Assembly: GCA_008711295.1 (NCBI GenBank)
Contig: VUYV01000191.1
Coordinates: 120,298-184,297, forward strand
Length of the DNA stretch: 64,000 nt
Reading direction: 5' to 3'
Source of the DNA: Anarhynchus alexandrinus
Taxonomy: Eukaryota; Chordata; Aves; Charadriiformes; Charadriidae
Below, piece after piece: positions 11,239-24,985 of the stretch (position 1 is its first letter; every line of letters begins with the position of its first letter). The notes under the pieces were generated by a model. The model saw nothing but the letters and a program-made list of their open reading frames with translations. It was not told the origin of the DNA and ran no database searches. The position numbers were made by a program, and so were the translations under genes.

Positions 11239-13683
11239 AGTGGAAATTGGATCAGGCTCTTAGAAAGCATTAATGGCCCTGTCACACCAGGGTGCTTAAG
11301 GGCTGGTTCCTAATTAAAAATTGCCAGGTTTTTAAGAGAGGCTGAGCTCTTTTCAGCCCTGCTAACCTGCTCAGGGTGGTGAAAACCCCCTCCGTGCAGG
11401 GCGGAGGGTTGGCGGGTTGGGATGGAGCCCACCACAGGGCAGCCAGGGTGCGGGACGTCCAGATTTGTCTCCGCATCCCCCTTCTGGCCCAGCTCAGGGC
11501 TTTCTCACGCCCCTTCAGCCAAAACCTGGGAAGCTGGAGTGAGGCACAAATTCCGGCACAAATCTGGCCCTAAAAAAACAAAAAAACCCAACATTAAGAC
11601 CAAAATTTTCCAAAGAGACTGGCCAAGGGAGCTAAATAGATAGCCTAGCTCCTCAAAAGGTGGAAGCACCCAACATTCAGGTCTTTGGGTGAATACCCAA
11701 ACTGCTGTAAATGGGCACTTACGCTATTTCAGGATCAGCATTACCGACTGCCATCTCAGTTTCCCTAAGATTGCTTTTGCCGTCAAATGTCTGGCACTCG
11801 GATGCCCTTCGCTACCACGGCAGTGAGTGTACCGTGAGAACACTTACAAAACGAGTTCTCCATTGTATTTCCACCCATAACTGCTCAGTCCTTCTACTTT
11901 GCCTCCATGTGATGCTTCATAATCAGGTTTTTTTTTTTAAAGTAATTTTTACAGCTATTTTAATGAATATATGCAAAAAGCGTTATAACTGTCACCACTT
12001 CTGTCCTATACATAGAATAATAGTTGTTTGTCTAGTAAAAAAGCACCGCCATATTTTAAAGAACCCTCCGGAGCATATTTTTGCCAAATATTTATTTCTG
12101 AAAAATGTAAATGTGTCATCCACGCTGTTTAGTCTTGTAACTTTACAGCCTGTTTCAATTTGTATATATCCCCACTGATCACTCCTACTACATCTGCTTT
12201 AGTGAACCAAAATAATAAAAAAATATTATCCAAACTACTCATCTGGTCTCCTTTTCTTTCCTCCTTCCCTCTTCAGCAGGATTGTTAGCTCTAACCAGTA
12301 AATTCAAACGTACGTTTTACGGCTTATTCCTCTGAGCACAGGGATGCTATTGACAACACTCCAAAGGTGTTTAACATGTGTCTTGGAATTAAGATTACAA
12401 TCGCTGAGGGAGCGTACAAGGAGAATGGGTTTACAAAATGTTAGAGGCCTAATTAAATGGAGGGGTATTGTGAAACTCCATCGAAGTTATTAGATGGCCT
12501 TCCCTGGCTTTTATATTGCATCTTCCATGAAATGTGAAATCCCACTCTCCATGCCCAAGCACAGAATCTTCAAATATGATATTCCCTGGGGCGAGAAATA
12601 CGTGTAAACCCCACAGTGCATGAGTTAAGAGGGAGGATCCTCCAGGATTGCACTGGGAAGGGCTTTTCGGCACCGCATACCGAACTTGCCCTCCTCTTTA
12701 TATCCTCAGGAGAAATGAGAAATCCCTCTCCGTTTCCCCCTCCTCCCTTTTCCAGGGGGGGATCCTTCTTTGAAATCTCCGTATGAAGAGTGGAGCAAAA
12801 AAAAAAGTGTCAAGAAAGCCTTATCTTAGGGGGAAAGAAGTTTGTATTGACTTTGAAAAGGGAGAATAGTGTAGTCCGGAGGAGTAAACAGCAGACTTGA
12901 GACAACAGCAAATGCTCTCTCCCCTAATGCATGCACAGATACAAAGCAATCAAACAAAAATGAGATTGTGCAGCTAATAAAATCAAGCAGGCCAGGCTAG
13001 CTAGAGCCCGTTACAGATGGCCGCTGAGAGTTCCCCATCACTTCTGAATGGCTACTGGCAAATATGTACCAACACTTGATCCCTCTTGGGAAGCTATTTA
13101 ATTTATCTCCAAATATCTGTCTAACTCCCGGGTGGCTGTTTATCTTGTCTCAGTATGTTTCTCTTATCGCTAAAGGATTCCGCTCTTGTTTGACTAGGTT
13201 TTTTTTTTCCCCTATGTTTCCTCTTTCTTTGCAGATTGTTGATCTCTGGTTTTCTCACTCTAGGGGAGCAGGTGCATAATTTGTTTGTCAATAATAAATA
13301 ATGGACGCATTTTGTGACGTGTTACTAATGCTCCTGCGTAGGAGAACAGAAGGAAAAATCTTATAAAACTGCAAATGCGATGAATGTGCATAAATACTAG
13401 TGATGCCTGGCATATAGATTTCTATTTGCCTTTTTTTTTTATTTTATACTTTTATATTTACATTTTTCTCTCTCTTTAAATATAAGTAAATATATATATG
13501 CGTACATATATAATTCAGTTCATAAATTGCACGTTGGGTGGTTTGAACTTTTTCTCTGCAGAGACAGAAAGTTTCTGATCACTTCAGAAAATCACGGAAG
13601 GGCTAAAATTTTCCCCTTTTAACGTCAGACCCCCGTCATTAGATATACTCTATCATTACTCTGGCCCTGACTCTCAACCCGAG

Positions 13684-13701
13684 AAAAAAAAAAAAAAAAA
13701 A
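13684..13701. repeat. Poly-A tract, 18 bases
   Basis: Uninterrupted run of 18 A with no associated element. Confidence 0.9.
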
Positions 13702-14111
13702 TCTTATTTCCTCTCTTTTAAGTGCACTGCCTTCCCTCTGCTTTCTTCCTTTTAAATTCTATCTTCAGTGACAGCTTGAACTTGCCTGATCTGTCTATAT
13801 TAAGTAGTCTTACAGGATCAAACCCTTTTCTCACTTTTGGCAGCACTTTGCTCTTCACCTATGGTTTCCTTGAGGTAGTAGTATAGATTATACTGTAACC
13901 CTGTGAGCTATTGGCTGTTCTCTTTCTGCCGAGGTCCTGTGACACAAACAGATTGGACCGCAGTATATGGGGGCATCTTCAGGTTGGTCAGATCAGAGTA
14001 TGGCAAAATTTGTAAGGGAAACAAGGTTGATATCTTCACAAACAAAAGCAAAGATAGCAGAGCCTGTCCCATGGGGTTTAGCAGGATGCTGTAAAATACC
14101 AGAGTCAGCAA

Positions 14112-14349
14112 TGATTTAGGAAGAAGTTTTTCACTTTGAGGTTGGTGAGGCACTGGCACAGGTTGCCCAGAGAGGTTGTTGAGGCCCCATCCCTGGAGGT
14201 GTTCAAGGCCAGGCTGGACGTGGCCTTGGGCAACCTGGTCTGGTGGGAGGTGTCCCTGCTTATGGCAGGGGGGTTGGAACTCAATGGTCTTCAAGGTCCT
14301 TTCCAACCTAAACCATTCTATGATTCTATGATTCTATGATGTGATTCTG
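14112..14349 (+). mobile_element. CR1 LINE 3' end
   Basis: Starts in the 'ggaagaagtttttcact' part of CR1 and runs through 'gaggccccatccctggaggtgttc', 'tggtgggaggtgtccctgc', 'ggttggaactcaatggtctt' and 'tttccaacctaaacc' to a tail of three ATTCTATG-type units. It is close in sequence to the copy at 29675-30002. The 5' part is missing, as is normal for CR1, which inserts by incomplete reverse transcription. Confidence 0.95.
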
Positions 14350-17300
14350 CACTAGGGACAGGAGAATCCTTCTGAAAAAGTGCCAAGCACTGTCTTTGGA
14401 TGCGTTAGTCTTTCACTCCCCAATCACTTTGCCGGTTAAAAACTTCTTCTGATGTATGACATATGTACGCGCAGGAATTTTATCTCCGTTTGCCCTTGTT
14501 TCAGCACCGCCTTTTTCTTTAGTGTCGGTGTTTAATGTTCTCTTCCTGATGCGCAAAGACAAATCAGTCATCTCCTTTTCGTTCCACATTTTAGACTGCT
14601 GGACAAGCCCCATCTTCGCGCGTGCCTTAGTGAGACGTGCCCTACGGTCCCCTGATCATTCTTACGTGTCTGCACCGATTCCAGTACGAATACATCTCTT
14701 GTGGTAATGGCTCCGCACAGAGTTCCACTGAACTCTTACCAGCTTTCTGCACAATAGACATAAGATTTCCTAGGTTTACCTGAAAACAGCTTGATGGCTG
14801 CATTTTAAGCTTTCACTGCCTTTTCACAGGCACCGCATTGATGAATTATATACATAATGAGATCAAAACAAGCACCAATTTATTTTATTCAGTCATCCCA
14901 GCCCACTATCTCCGGGCTCATTGCAGAAATCAGCATTATTTTGTTCTCCCAGTGTGAGGCCTTGCATTTTGTACTATTTCTGTCCTATTCTATTCTACTA
15001 TTCTGTACCTTTCACCCCATTTTTATTTCAGCTTGAAGGTGATGCTTATGCCCTTTCTGTGCAGCCTATCCTCTGTTCATAATACCTCTCTGCTTCATTC
15101 CGTCAACAGATTTTGTTAGGACATATCCATATTTTGCAGGAGAAATCTGACTTCTCTCTTACCCCTGTGATTCCAGTATGGTCTTTCCAGATTATTTCAC
15201 TTCATATTTTGACTCATCTCTGAATAGAAAGTCATTACCAGCCAATGGCCTATCTGGTAGAAAACGGTTGTTCTACTCGAAGAGAACATTGCTTTCAGGG
15301 GCTGCGTTAATGACGCTCCACAGGTAGGGATGGCATAATGAGAAGGAAGGACAATGACAACTGAGCTCTTCCATTTCATGTTTTATTGAGAACTTCCTTA
15401 GGAGCGAGTCATACGGCAGGTGTTTGCTTCATCCAACATCTACCTTCCAAGCCATTGGTAATGTGAGCTTGTACCAATATAACATCTGGGTTTGGCTGGT
15501 TTTCAAGCATCTCTGAAAAGGACGGCTCTCCATAATGTGCAAACAGCCATTCCTTCATGTGACCTTAGCACTGAAACCAGCAGCTACGGTTCATTTGTGT
15601 GTGGGGAGAGTTAAGATCTGGTTCAGTCATTTCCTTCTGCCACATGGAGAGTTCTGTCTGGGATATTGCCTCTCCAGGGCTCGCGTTCCTCTGAGGTCCT
15701 GCTTGTGCTTCTCCACATGTTTATGAAGACATCAGTGGCAGAGAGTGGAACAAAGAAGTTATTTTGGATCCACTCTTTAGATTGGATCCCAACTCTTTTA
15801 TGATCTTGGGCAGATGGAAATAAAATAATTTTCCTTCATATGCACTTCTGTGAATGTGAAGAAGTGGAAAAAAAATAGACGGTCATTTTTAATCTTCACT
15901 TTTTGTGCAGTCATAGAGATTAGAAATATTTTTTAATTGCTTGTTCCAAGCCCAAATTCTTTAGGGCTTCAAGAATGGTGGGCTGGACAGAGGCCTTGAG
16001 TGGCTGGTTGTGGATGTTTTCATGACTGATACCCAAAGAATGGCACATGTAATAATAATGACTATAAAGAATGGGCAATAAAACATTTTTTAAGAAAAAC
16101 AGTATGTCCAAGTTCTGTTCTTCTGCTTTCTTTAGAGAAGGATTATATTCAGTGAAAGATCCCTTGGGCAGGCGCTGGCACCTGCCTCCTCGTGACATAA
16201 GATACAAAAAGCTAAGCCCATTAACACATCTTCATTTACTTGGAACCTCTCTCACCCAGGCCTCCTTCTGGCTGTAAGCACAATGTGTAACGGGCTGCCG
16301 CTGCCTTTAAAGAAAATTAACCTCTTATTCCTGAGATACTCTATTTATGTTTGTGTCTTTTGCAGATTTTTTGCAAATCAAAAATAAATCAGAAAATACT
16401 CTTAAAACTAAACCCAGATATTGGTGCAAAAGCAGTATCAAAAGTCAAACAAATAGCTTAAACATGTACACCAGAGATGCTGCTGCTTAACAAGGCATGA
16501 TAGCTAATAAGAATTATAACAATTAAGCAACAGATATGCAACGAAAGTAGCAGGGGTCTGACAGGCTTTCACAAATTAAAAGATGGTTCACCCTTAAATG
16601 TTTTTCAGTGCCTAGTGTAGAGATTCCTGTTTTCTGGTGCACTAAATTAAGCCCTGAGCTAATTCTCAGGCATTAGCACTTTTCCACTCCCTCCTACCGG
16701 ATCTTCTTCACTGGTTAGAGACAAGGGGTGAATTACAATGTCACTGGGCGCCACACACAATAGCCGCCAGATCACGGCCACAAAGTTTTACATTTGTTAA
16801 ACCCTTGCATCTCCAGCCGGGGGACTGAAAATGCATCTTCAGGCATGAGTTGTTCTTTGCTCAAAATCCAACACATTACAGTTTCTTAGCAGTGGTTTGT
16901 TTTCCTGCTCTGACAGCGCGAGCTCTATTAATAATCTGTGTTCATACAGCCACTGGCAAAGCAGGAAAGTAAGTGATGTGGTGGCACAGTAGAAACAAGA
17001 GCTTTTAATCACACCAACAGTGTTGTCTGGAGGGAAAAAGAGAAAGCCAGTGCTAGATGTGCAGAGGAAGTAGAGAGAGACCGGAGCAAGCCCGTGGAGA
17101 GTTTTATAATCAAGAAGTTCATTTTGCACTGGGTTCTGAAATTAATGAGGAGCCAGTGGAGTTGTCTGACAATGGGGGTGATATGAGTTAGTGTCCAGGG
17201 ATCATAGAAGTTATTCTGGGCCCAGACATAGTGAATTGTTCATTGTTTTCTCCCACTAAACAGTCTTATAATTCAAGTACTTAATCATAAAGAATAATCA

Positions 17301-17547
17301 AGTCCTCTCTCTGACTTCAGCTTTTCTGCCTTTCTCAGCTGGCTCATCATGCCTCAGATAATCAGACTCATCTCATCTCTCCGACACACGTACTTGATGG
17401 TTCCCCTCTGCCCCTGCGCCCACCTTCTCCTTTGTGTGATAGTTCTCTTTTCTCCTTCATATTCCATAGCTGTTTCTTGCTGAATTCTTGTGCAGTTTTG
17501 TTGTAGTGATGGCCTGGCTTACAAAAACAAAAGCAGGAAGACCACAG
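14350..17547. other. Unassigned unique sequence
   Basis: No gene recognised; all open frames are under 100 codons. The part 16840-17170 resembles sequence seen dispersed in vertebrate genomes ('gaggagccagtggagttg...gatatgagtta' near 17145-17190) and may be an old unnamed repeat, but I cannot place it in a family. Confidence 0.45.
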
Positions 17548-17995
17548 ACAAGGGCAACAAAAATAATCCAAGGGCTGGAGCCCCTCTGCTGTGAGGACAG
17601 GCTGAGAGAGTTGGGGGTGTTCAGCCTGGAGAAGAGAAGGCTCTAGGGAGACCTCAGAGCCCCTTCCAGTGCCTAAAGGGGCTACAGGAGAGCTGGGGAG
17701 GGACTCTTGATCAGGGAGGGGAGAGATAGGATGAGGGGTAATGGTTTTAAACTGAAAGAGGGGAGATTTATACTAGTTATCAGGAAGAAATTCTTGACTG
17801 CGAGGGTGGTTGAGACACTGGCCCAAGTTGCCCCGAGTGCTGGTGGATGCCCCATCCCTGGAAACATTCCAGGTCAGGTTGGACGGGGCTCTGAGCAACC
17901 TGATCTAGTTGAAGATGTCCCTGCTCATAGCAGGGGGTTGGACCAGATGGCCTTTAAAGGTGCTTTCCAACCTAAACCCTTCTGTGATTCTATGA
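17548..17995 (+). mobile_element. CR1 LINE, C-terminal ORF2 and 3' end
   Basis: Begins near the 'caagggctggagcccctctgctgtgagga' block, which encodes the GLEPLC region just after the CR1 reverse-transcriptase thumb. It continues through LGVFSLEKR (about 17610-17640), 'agctggggagggactc', 'agggagatttatact', and the conserved 3' part to a single 'ctgtgattctatga' tail. The tail is short and the frame is interrupted, for example by TAG in 'aggctctagggag'. This is an older copy than those at 1 or 51937. Confidence 0.93.
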
Positions 17996-20900
17996 CCATA
18001 ATCTTAATTCCCTCCGCCATATGCTATTACTTTCTTACACTCTTTGATTCTCATCCCAGCTTTGTGGCATGCTGTTTCATTTGCGTCTTGCTAGCTGGAG
18101 ATGACCATCTGAAGCACAAATATCTGGTTGTTACAGACTTTTCTAATCACACTTTTGTTTACGACCTTGTGTCTTTTGCACGTATCATTTCCCAGCCACA
18201 GCCCTGGTCGGGGCAGTCCTATTGACTTCACTGAAATTCTGCCTCATGCAATCAAAGCAGATTTCTTTGCAGGATAATAAATAAGAGTTTTGATCTCCTT
18301 CACCTACTCGGAATTTTAACATTAAAAAAAAATAATGGAGTGCGTAATAAGTACAGAATTGTACTTATCAGCTGGGAATGCTGCCTGATTGCAAGACTCT
18401 GCTCCGTAAAAGCATTTAACACTGACTATGGCAAAGTGAGACGTGAGTGGGTAATAGCCACGATGAAGAACAACTAAAAATACCTTGGAACAAGCAACTT
18501 TAAATTTCACTTTTCTGACTCTAATTATTCTTCACAGAAAACAATCAAATGCAAGATGTTAAGACATTCGGATAATTGTTTCCTTTTCTTAAAGACGAAA
18601 GAAAAATGAGATAATCAAACACTTCAGAAGACTTAGCAACATACAAGTCAAATGGATTTATCAATAGAAGCAGAAGTGCACCTCTTTCGAGTGAATAAAA
18701 AAAAAGTATTCTGGCCCCACTGGGCTTTAACAATGATAAATCTTTGGCACAAGGAAGGGCTTTTTTAAATTAAATTTTCTTTGCAACCTAAGGCTTTTTT
18801 GATTTATACTATCTAGCCCCAAGCAAGGGTCTTAATTATTTTTGATTTATTTCCTTCATTCCTCAGAAAGGTCTTTCAGTTTTTCTTTATTATTATTATT
18901 TCAGGTTTTCTTCTTCTTCTGTGGGCATATCTATATTTTCTAGCTCTTATGTTTACTGCTAAGTTTTCACGTTTTCCTTCCTTCTGAGGTGAAATACTCC
19001 GGTGAAAGCCTTCAGGTCTTACTCGAACAAAACTCAGCTTCCTTTCACAAATGTAATGCAAAATTTAAGTGTTTTCCTTTTCATTTCAATTTGCCAAATT
19101 TTTCCCTATAATTTCTGCTATGTTGCTATAAATGAGGTACGCTGTCCCTTCTTTTAAAGTAAAAAGTTTGCTGTGATCAATATGGCCTCTTTTTCCTTTC
19201 CATTGATATTTTTAGGTAAAGTATGCTATACAAGCTTAGCAACATTTTCCTTTAGCGATAAAATGGATTTTTATCAACTGTTTTCTCTTCTTTATGAGGA
19301 ATAATTCTGTTTTCCTTTTAGTATGGCTATAAATGGAAAGAAATGCCTCTCTCCTACCTTGGCACACTTTCAGGAACATGGGAGGAAAACGTCCCTGCCC
19401 AGCCCAGCTCAGTAATTAAATCAATCTCCGCTACTGCAAAACCCTCAGTCAGGGCAAGAAATTGAACCTTTCTCTATTCAGATTCAGTAGGTTGTGGCTG
19501 TTGCTATATAATAGGGGGAGGCAGCTATTTTCAAGGAGGTCTGCCCGTGCTTTTCCAGCCCTGCCTCTTATTTTCGTTATGGCACCAGTGCCGCCACCTC
19601 ATGCCGAAGGCTACCGCAGGCAGAAGGGGTCAGAGCGCAGCAGGGAAAACCTCGCCCAAAAACCCTGTGGTTCCTTCGGATTTTTATACGGGAATGAGAT
19701 GACCCAGATAGTCACGAAAGCAAACAATCTCTGTTTGTGCCTGTCATTAGGCAGCAGATTGAAACCAATTCTGTTAAGCCCTGAATTGGTTAGAAGCTTG
19801 ATTAGGGACTCCGTATCTAGAAATGGAGTTGCAGATTAAAAAAAAAAAAAAAAGTAATTGCAATTGTTTTGTGGAGATAGAGTTGTTTTGCAGAGAGTTG
19901 GGACCCTCAACACACTGGTTTACTCTTCCGTAAAACAATTGATTTTGGCTCCCCACTGCACCCCCCCATGCTAACGGCAGGTCAAGTTCAAATACTCAGC
20001 AGTTTCTCTCCATCCAAACCACCAGAACCATGAGTTTGCCTACAAAAGAGCATGAGACAGTCAGGTTTGAGATGACTGGGACTTAGCACGTATAAAGTCC
20101 GCAGGCCAAAACCAACCACAGAATTCAACTAAGCAGTAACAGTAGGAACGTACACATCTAATGATTTTTATTTATTTATTTTCTAAGTTAAACCGATTTC
20201 ACTGTATTTTCGCTATAGAAACCTGTGGACATAGCCAGTTAATTACTTTGTACATATCAAACACTGGAACCTGAATTTTCTTTCCATGGAAAGTTCAACA
20301 ATAGCATTTTTTGATTTTAATAAATGGAAAATATTGGCATTGCTACATGTCATTACGGGATCAAGAGAAGTTTTTCTTTGATGCAACTGAATATTTGGTT
20401 TCTATATTAACATTTTATGTATTCTAAAATGTGTTTTTACATAAAAGAACAATCTAATATAGAAAAATGTTCCAGAAAGGAAAACATAAGCCCTTTGATT
20501 AGGAAGTAATATATTTCAGTACTGTAAAATAAATACTACTAATAAACGGGGTTTTTTTCCCCGATTTTTTTTTTAAAAGTCTAAATCTAAATTATCTAAA
20601 TCTATATGATATATTCCGGACAACTTTTCACAGTCATTGCAGGGTTAAGGATTAGGAGAAGAATTTTTGAAGCAGAAGCCTGATAAAGCAATGATACCTA
20701 TTTTGATTCCCAGCGCATATCAAAGATCTCAGTTAAAGACTGATTCACGAGGGCAAAACGTCCATTGCCTTTGCTCCAAACAGGTATAATCAAGAAGAAG
20801 GGTTATGCAGAAGATTAGCCCAGCCCCAAACCTAACATGGGAAAGGTCAGCACCCAGTTGCTTGTCTTCCAAGGAAATCAGAGGCAATATTTTGCAGCAC

Positions 20901-21718
20901 TGTAAGTGCCTAAAAAAAAAAAAGCGAAGCAACGAAAGAAGCAAAATTAAATGCAGGAGGAACAATGTTTTGCCGTGTTTTCACAATGACTGAAAACAGG
21001 TTGACAATTTCGGACCCAAGGCCTGAAGTTAACTTCAAGCCTTGCGAAATTGTGTTTAAGCATGTTTTGATGAATGTCGTTCAAGACAAAAGGTCACAGG
21101 TGTATATGCTGTAGTACTGCTGTAATACTCACGACAAGTCAAAGAAGCACAAGTGAAATGCTAACACACCTGAGACTGAATATAAAAATTTAACCATTGT
21201 TGTAACCTGATTTATAGCAAGATAGAATATTAGGAGTTTGATTTTTGGTACTTTTTTTTTTTTCTTTTTTCCTCAAAAAGAATGTTTAGGGAAGGGGGCT
21301 TTGTTCTGGGTGAGCAACAGGGAGACAGGTATGTTCTCATACAAAGCAAGGGAGAGCCAGAGTGGAGTACATAATGTCCTGTGTAGGAGATGTAGGTCAT
21401 GGATTCCAGCCATCCGTGTCCCCAGTCCTGGTGCTCCAGGGTCCATTCTAACCTCTGTGACCAGGGAGCACAACTCACCGGTTCCTTCTCCTCACCAATG
21501 CAGATGAATTGTCAAAGATCCCTTGCACTGTCCATGTGCACTTCTGGGGAAAATGGAGGCAAAGTCAAAGGCTATGAAAGCGTAGATGTTCTAAAAGTCA
21601 AGGGGAAGCCTGTGTGATTGGTCCTTTGTGTGAAAACAGGGTTAATTCAGAAGCACCTTTGCCAGTTGTATAGGTATTCTTTTCACTCTGATAAATTAAC
21701 CTGTAGTGATCCAAGGAG

Positions 21719-21766
21719 GAAGAGGAGAAATGTATAGCCAGGGAAGAGGAGAAAATTATAGCCAGG
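21719..21766 (+). repeat. 24-bp tandem duplication
   Basis: Two adjacent 24-bp units, each starting GAAGAGGAGAAA and ending TATAGCCAGG, differ at two positions. This looks like a recent replication-slippage duplication. Confidence 0.9.
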
Positions 21767-23412
21767 ATGACCTTTCTTCCTTTCTGTTCAGCCTCCTCTA
21801 TATTTTATAGCACTTTAGTCCTTCCTCTACGTGGAAACTCAAACTCAGAGCTCAGTGTTTCTCGCATAAGAACCCTCAATGCCTGGAGAAGAGAGTGTGG
21901 CCAGGCTGAGGGTTGTGATATCTCTGAGTGTAAATAAATGAGCATGAGACACTGAAGTAAAAGCTCCAGAGTTTCTTAGAGAAAGACTTTTCTTTTAAGA
22001 TTAGGGATTAAGGGATTATGTTAATGTGTCACGGACCTACGGCCATTCTAAATTTCCCACCGGTCTAACTACCAGTGCAAAGCTGTCTTAGTCCGCTCTT
22101 AAGACTGAGTGACACAAAGGGTATATGGAATGCTGGTTTTTGTCAAAAACAGACATAAAAATGGAAAATAATAAATCAGAGGAGAGGGGTTTGAGTGGTC
22201 TAAATACTGTTGTCCCCGTTTCATTTCAGAACACCACGTAAAAAATGTAAACTCCAAATCCAGAGCTGTTTTGTAATGGGCAGTAAATAGCGTAGCAAAA
22301 TTGCTTTAATAATAAGAGAGAAATAGGAAGAGATGTATACTTAAAGTAAACCTTATATCCTTGCAGATGACAGAACCGAACTTTTGTGCAGCATTGGGTG
22401 GAACCCAGGTGGACAAACACGGCTGTCTGGAGATCCCATCTGTGGAGAGGTTCACCCTCCCCCTATAGTCCCTATTGCTCTTTATATCTAGTGTAACAAA
22501 CAAAACTATATATCTTGGCTGGAGAGGCAGAAGTTTTATCTCTTTCTTAATGCCCACCAGAGCATATCCATCTACGCACCTCTAGGAACTGTACCGAGGC
22601 ACAACACGTATCCAGGGTATTCCAGCACATTCCCTTACATTGTTATAGATATATATGGGATTATACTGTGGTCACTCATGCTGACATATGGGCTTTTCAA
22701 GCCCTAAGTACAGGGCCTAGTAGAGGCGACATGGCATGCTCAAGATCACTAACTCCTTGAATACGACCTCTTTCACAAGACTCCTGAATCCTATCCTCTG
22801 TACTGGGAAACAGAAGAAAATCATAGGCAAATAAAATACAGTTGACAGGCGTGGAAGCTTATGTTAAAACAGGTGGATATTGATCAAATTGGCATGGAAA
22901 GAGCCTGACAGAAGTCAGGAAAATACCAGGGTAATGAAAAGGTAGATGTTTAGAGGATTCCGCTCTGAGCTCACCCTTAGGTTATGCTGCCAAACATACA
23001 TATTTTATCCCATGTGGAATGATTTAACTTAAAGTATCAGAGTAAGGCATCAAGGCTAGTGACTACAGAAGATAAGAACTAGCTACAGGGGAGTAAGCTC
23101 ATGCTTTATAAGTAAATACATATGCAGAACCTCTGCTATATTTCAACCTTTGCACTACAACCAAAGACACCATCCTATTGAACCTATAGATCTATCTGTG
23201 TTTGGTTATCTTTGGCCTCATCGCATTACAACTCAAAATTCCGCATCTTGCCTCGATATAACTGGGAGTTGAAATATGTCCCGAAATTTCCCTCAAACCA
23301 AGACTGCAGTATTTGCTCCTGAGGATGTTGTGAAAATCTTGAACTTGGCAATGTTGGTGAGATGATTCTTACATCAGAAGAACTAAATGGACCCAGAAAG
23401 TTTAAAAGTATT

Positions 23413-23450
23413 ATCACAACCTTTTCATCTAATCACAACCTTTTCATCTA
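23413..23450 (+). repeat. 19-bp perfect tandem duplication
   Basis: The unit TCACAACCTTTTCATCTAA occurs twice in direct succession. No function is implied. Confidence 0.88.
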
Positions 23451-24465
23451 ATATGAACCAGTTAAACAAGGTTCAAGGTTTTTATTTGAGTCCTCTCACT
23501 GCTTACTCCTGTGGTAGAAGGAAAGTAGAAGGAAAAAAGGCCAAACCCAAACCTGAGAAGTGTAAAGCATAGCATGAAAAGAAGCAAAAAATATAAGGAA
23601 ATTGAGGGATTATGCAAAACAAATGTAATCGAAGCCTGTTGGCCATAGAGGGGTTACTTGACAAAGTTCTAGCTTTGCTAAGCAAGCCATGTGAGCAGGA
23701 AAGAAGTTCATTTTAGCCCTGAAACAGCCTCCGAGCACAGCAGTTACTTTCCTAATTTTGACAAAATAGATAGCCAGAAAGAGGAGCGTAGGCAGGATAA
23801 TAAATTGTGAGAAAAATGTACCTTTTTGTTGATGTTCTCAGAATTTCAGGTGGCTTATCAGTCACAGGTGGATACTTAAACCTGGCAAGCAGTCTCTCAC
23901 AGCTATTCCTCCAGGACCCGATGCTCTTCTTTTGTCTAGTGAGTTTTCTGGCTGGTCTGGTTGGTCCTTCTTCAACTGGTCATTCTCAGGCGTTGCAGAT
24001 GTCGATGGTCTACCTGCTCACATGCGGGAATAATTTTGAAGAAAGGAGTGAAAAATGCAGAACAAGGAAAATAGATGCAGAAGGGAGTCACAGAAAAGGG
24101 GATAAGATGAGAGGAGATCACGTTGGTTTGGTAGTAAAGGTGAGAAGCACCCTGGGTCTCTATGCATCCCAGTCGCCAAAGACCACCAATACAGGGCAGC
24201 CTTGGCAAAAAAGTAAAACCAAATTGACTTTCTCCATGAGATTATCCAGGAAATGTTTCACTCGTTTTGGCCTCTTGTGTATCACAAAAGGCTGGATGGG
24301 TAGAATGGACCATTTTCTCATTAAGCTAACTTAGTGAGCAAATAATTTTTAAAACAGCAGTTCCGGTCTGTTCAAATCATAATCATATGTCTTACCACTC
24401 TTTACTGTACCTGAGAGTAACACAGTCTACATCGCAACAGTAAGTCACACAATTTGTATCAGATT

Positions 24466-24985
24466 ATCATAGCATCAGAGAATTGCTGAGGTTGGAAGGG
24501 ATCTTTAAGATCATCAAGTCCAACCATTACCCTACCCTGACAAAACCACTCTAAACCATGTCCCCAAGTACCACATCTACCCTTTTTTTAAACACCTCCA
24601 GGGATGGCGAATCCACCCCCTCCCTGGGCAGCCTCTTCCAATGTTTAATAACATTTTAATAACATAATTTTGGAATGTTTAATAACATTGTTTTTTCAGT
24701 GAAAAAATGTTTCCTAATATCCAATCTGAACCTCCCCTGGCATAACTTGAACCCGTTTCCTCTCATCCTATCTCTTGTCACCAGGGAGAAGAGGTCAGCC
24801 CCCACCTCTCTACAACCTCCTTTCAGGTAGTTGTAGAGGGTGATAAGGTCTCCCCTCAGCATCCTCTTCTCCAAGCTGAACAACCCCAGTTCCCTCAGTC
24901 GTTCCTCATAAGATTTGTCCTCCAGACCCCTCACCAGCTTTGTAGCCCTTCTCTGGACATGCTCCAACACCTCAATGTCCTTCTA
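24466..24985 (-). mobile_element. CR1 LINE, C-terminal ORF2 and 3' end
   Basis: Minus-strand CR1 of the same subfamily as 1-220 and 51937-52538. The plus strand opens with the complement of the octamer tail ('atcatagcatcagagaattg') and runs back to the complement of 'gaaggacattgaggtgttgg'. It contains a small internal duplication around 24640-24689, where a 16-bp segment (AATGTTTAATAACATT) appears twice with a 34-bp period. That extra sequence breaks the otherwise open frame. Confidence 0.95.
24656..24970 (-). pseudogene. CR1 ORF2 C-terminal remnant
   Basis: An open stretch of 104 codons encodes CR1 ORF2 downstream of the reverse-transcriptase active site: [14 protein letters not shown], then [25 protein letters not shown] and [11 protein letters not shown]. 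The catalytic domain itself is absent. The last residues come from the internal duplication rather than from CR1. It cannot make a working enzyme. Confidence 0.85.

Larger units (their letters stand above)
9114..14111. other. Unassigned unique sequence
   Basis: About 5 kb without a recognised gene. The longest frame (11711-12178, plus, 155 codons) shows no family motif. Contents worth noting: a three-unit 34-bp degenerate repeat at 11137-11238 (listed separately), a GC-richer part at 11340-11480, alternating TA sequence at about 13480-13510, and an 18-base A run at 13684-13701. Confidence 0.5.
17996..24465. other. Unassigned unique sequence
   Basis: About 6.5 kb with no recognised gene. The longest frame (23807-24334, plus, 175 codons) lacks any domain I know. 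Poly-A (19841-19854) and T-rich (21251-21270) runs occur. Two small exact or near-exact tandem duplications are listed separately (21719-21766 and 23413-23450). Confidence 0.5.

Noticed and set aside
11711..12178. 155-codon plus-strand frame
   Set aside because: No family motif; hydrophobic runs arise from T-rich DNA. No supporting signals.
16840..17190. Possible old dispersed repeat
   Set aside because: The wording recalls dispersed vertebrate sequence but I cannot assign a family or boundaries; left unannotated.
17707..18225. 172-codon plus-strand frame
   Set aside because: Its first part is the 3' end of the CR1 copy at 17548-17995 in a frame running on into unique DNA; it is not a gene.
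23807..24334. 175-codon plus-strand frame
   Set aside because: No recognisable domain or repeat origin, and no exon signals at its ends. Length alone is weak evidence in a 64-kb window read in six frames.
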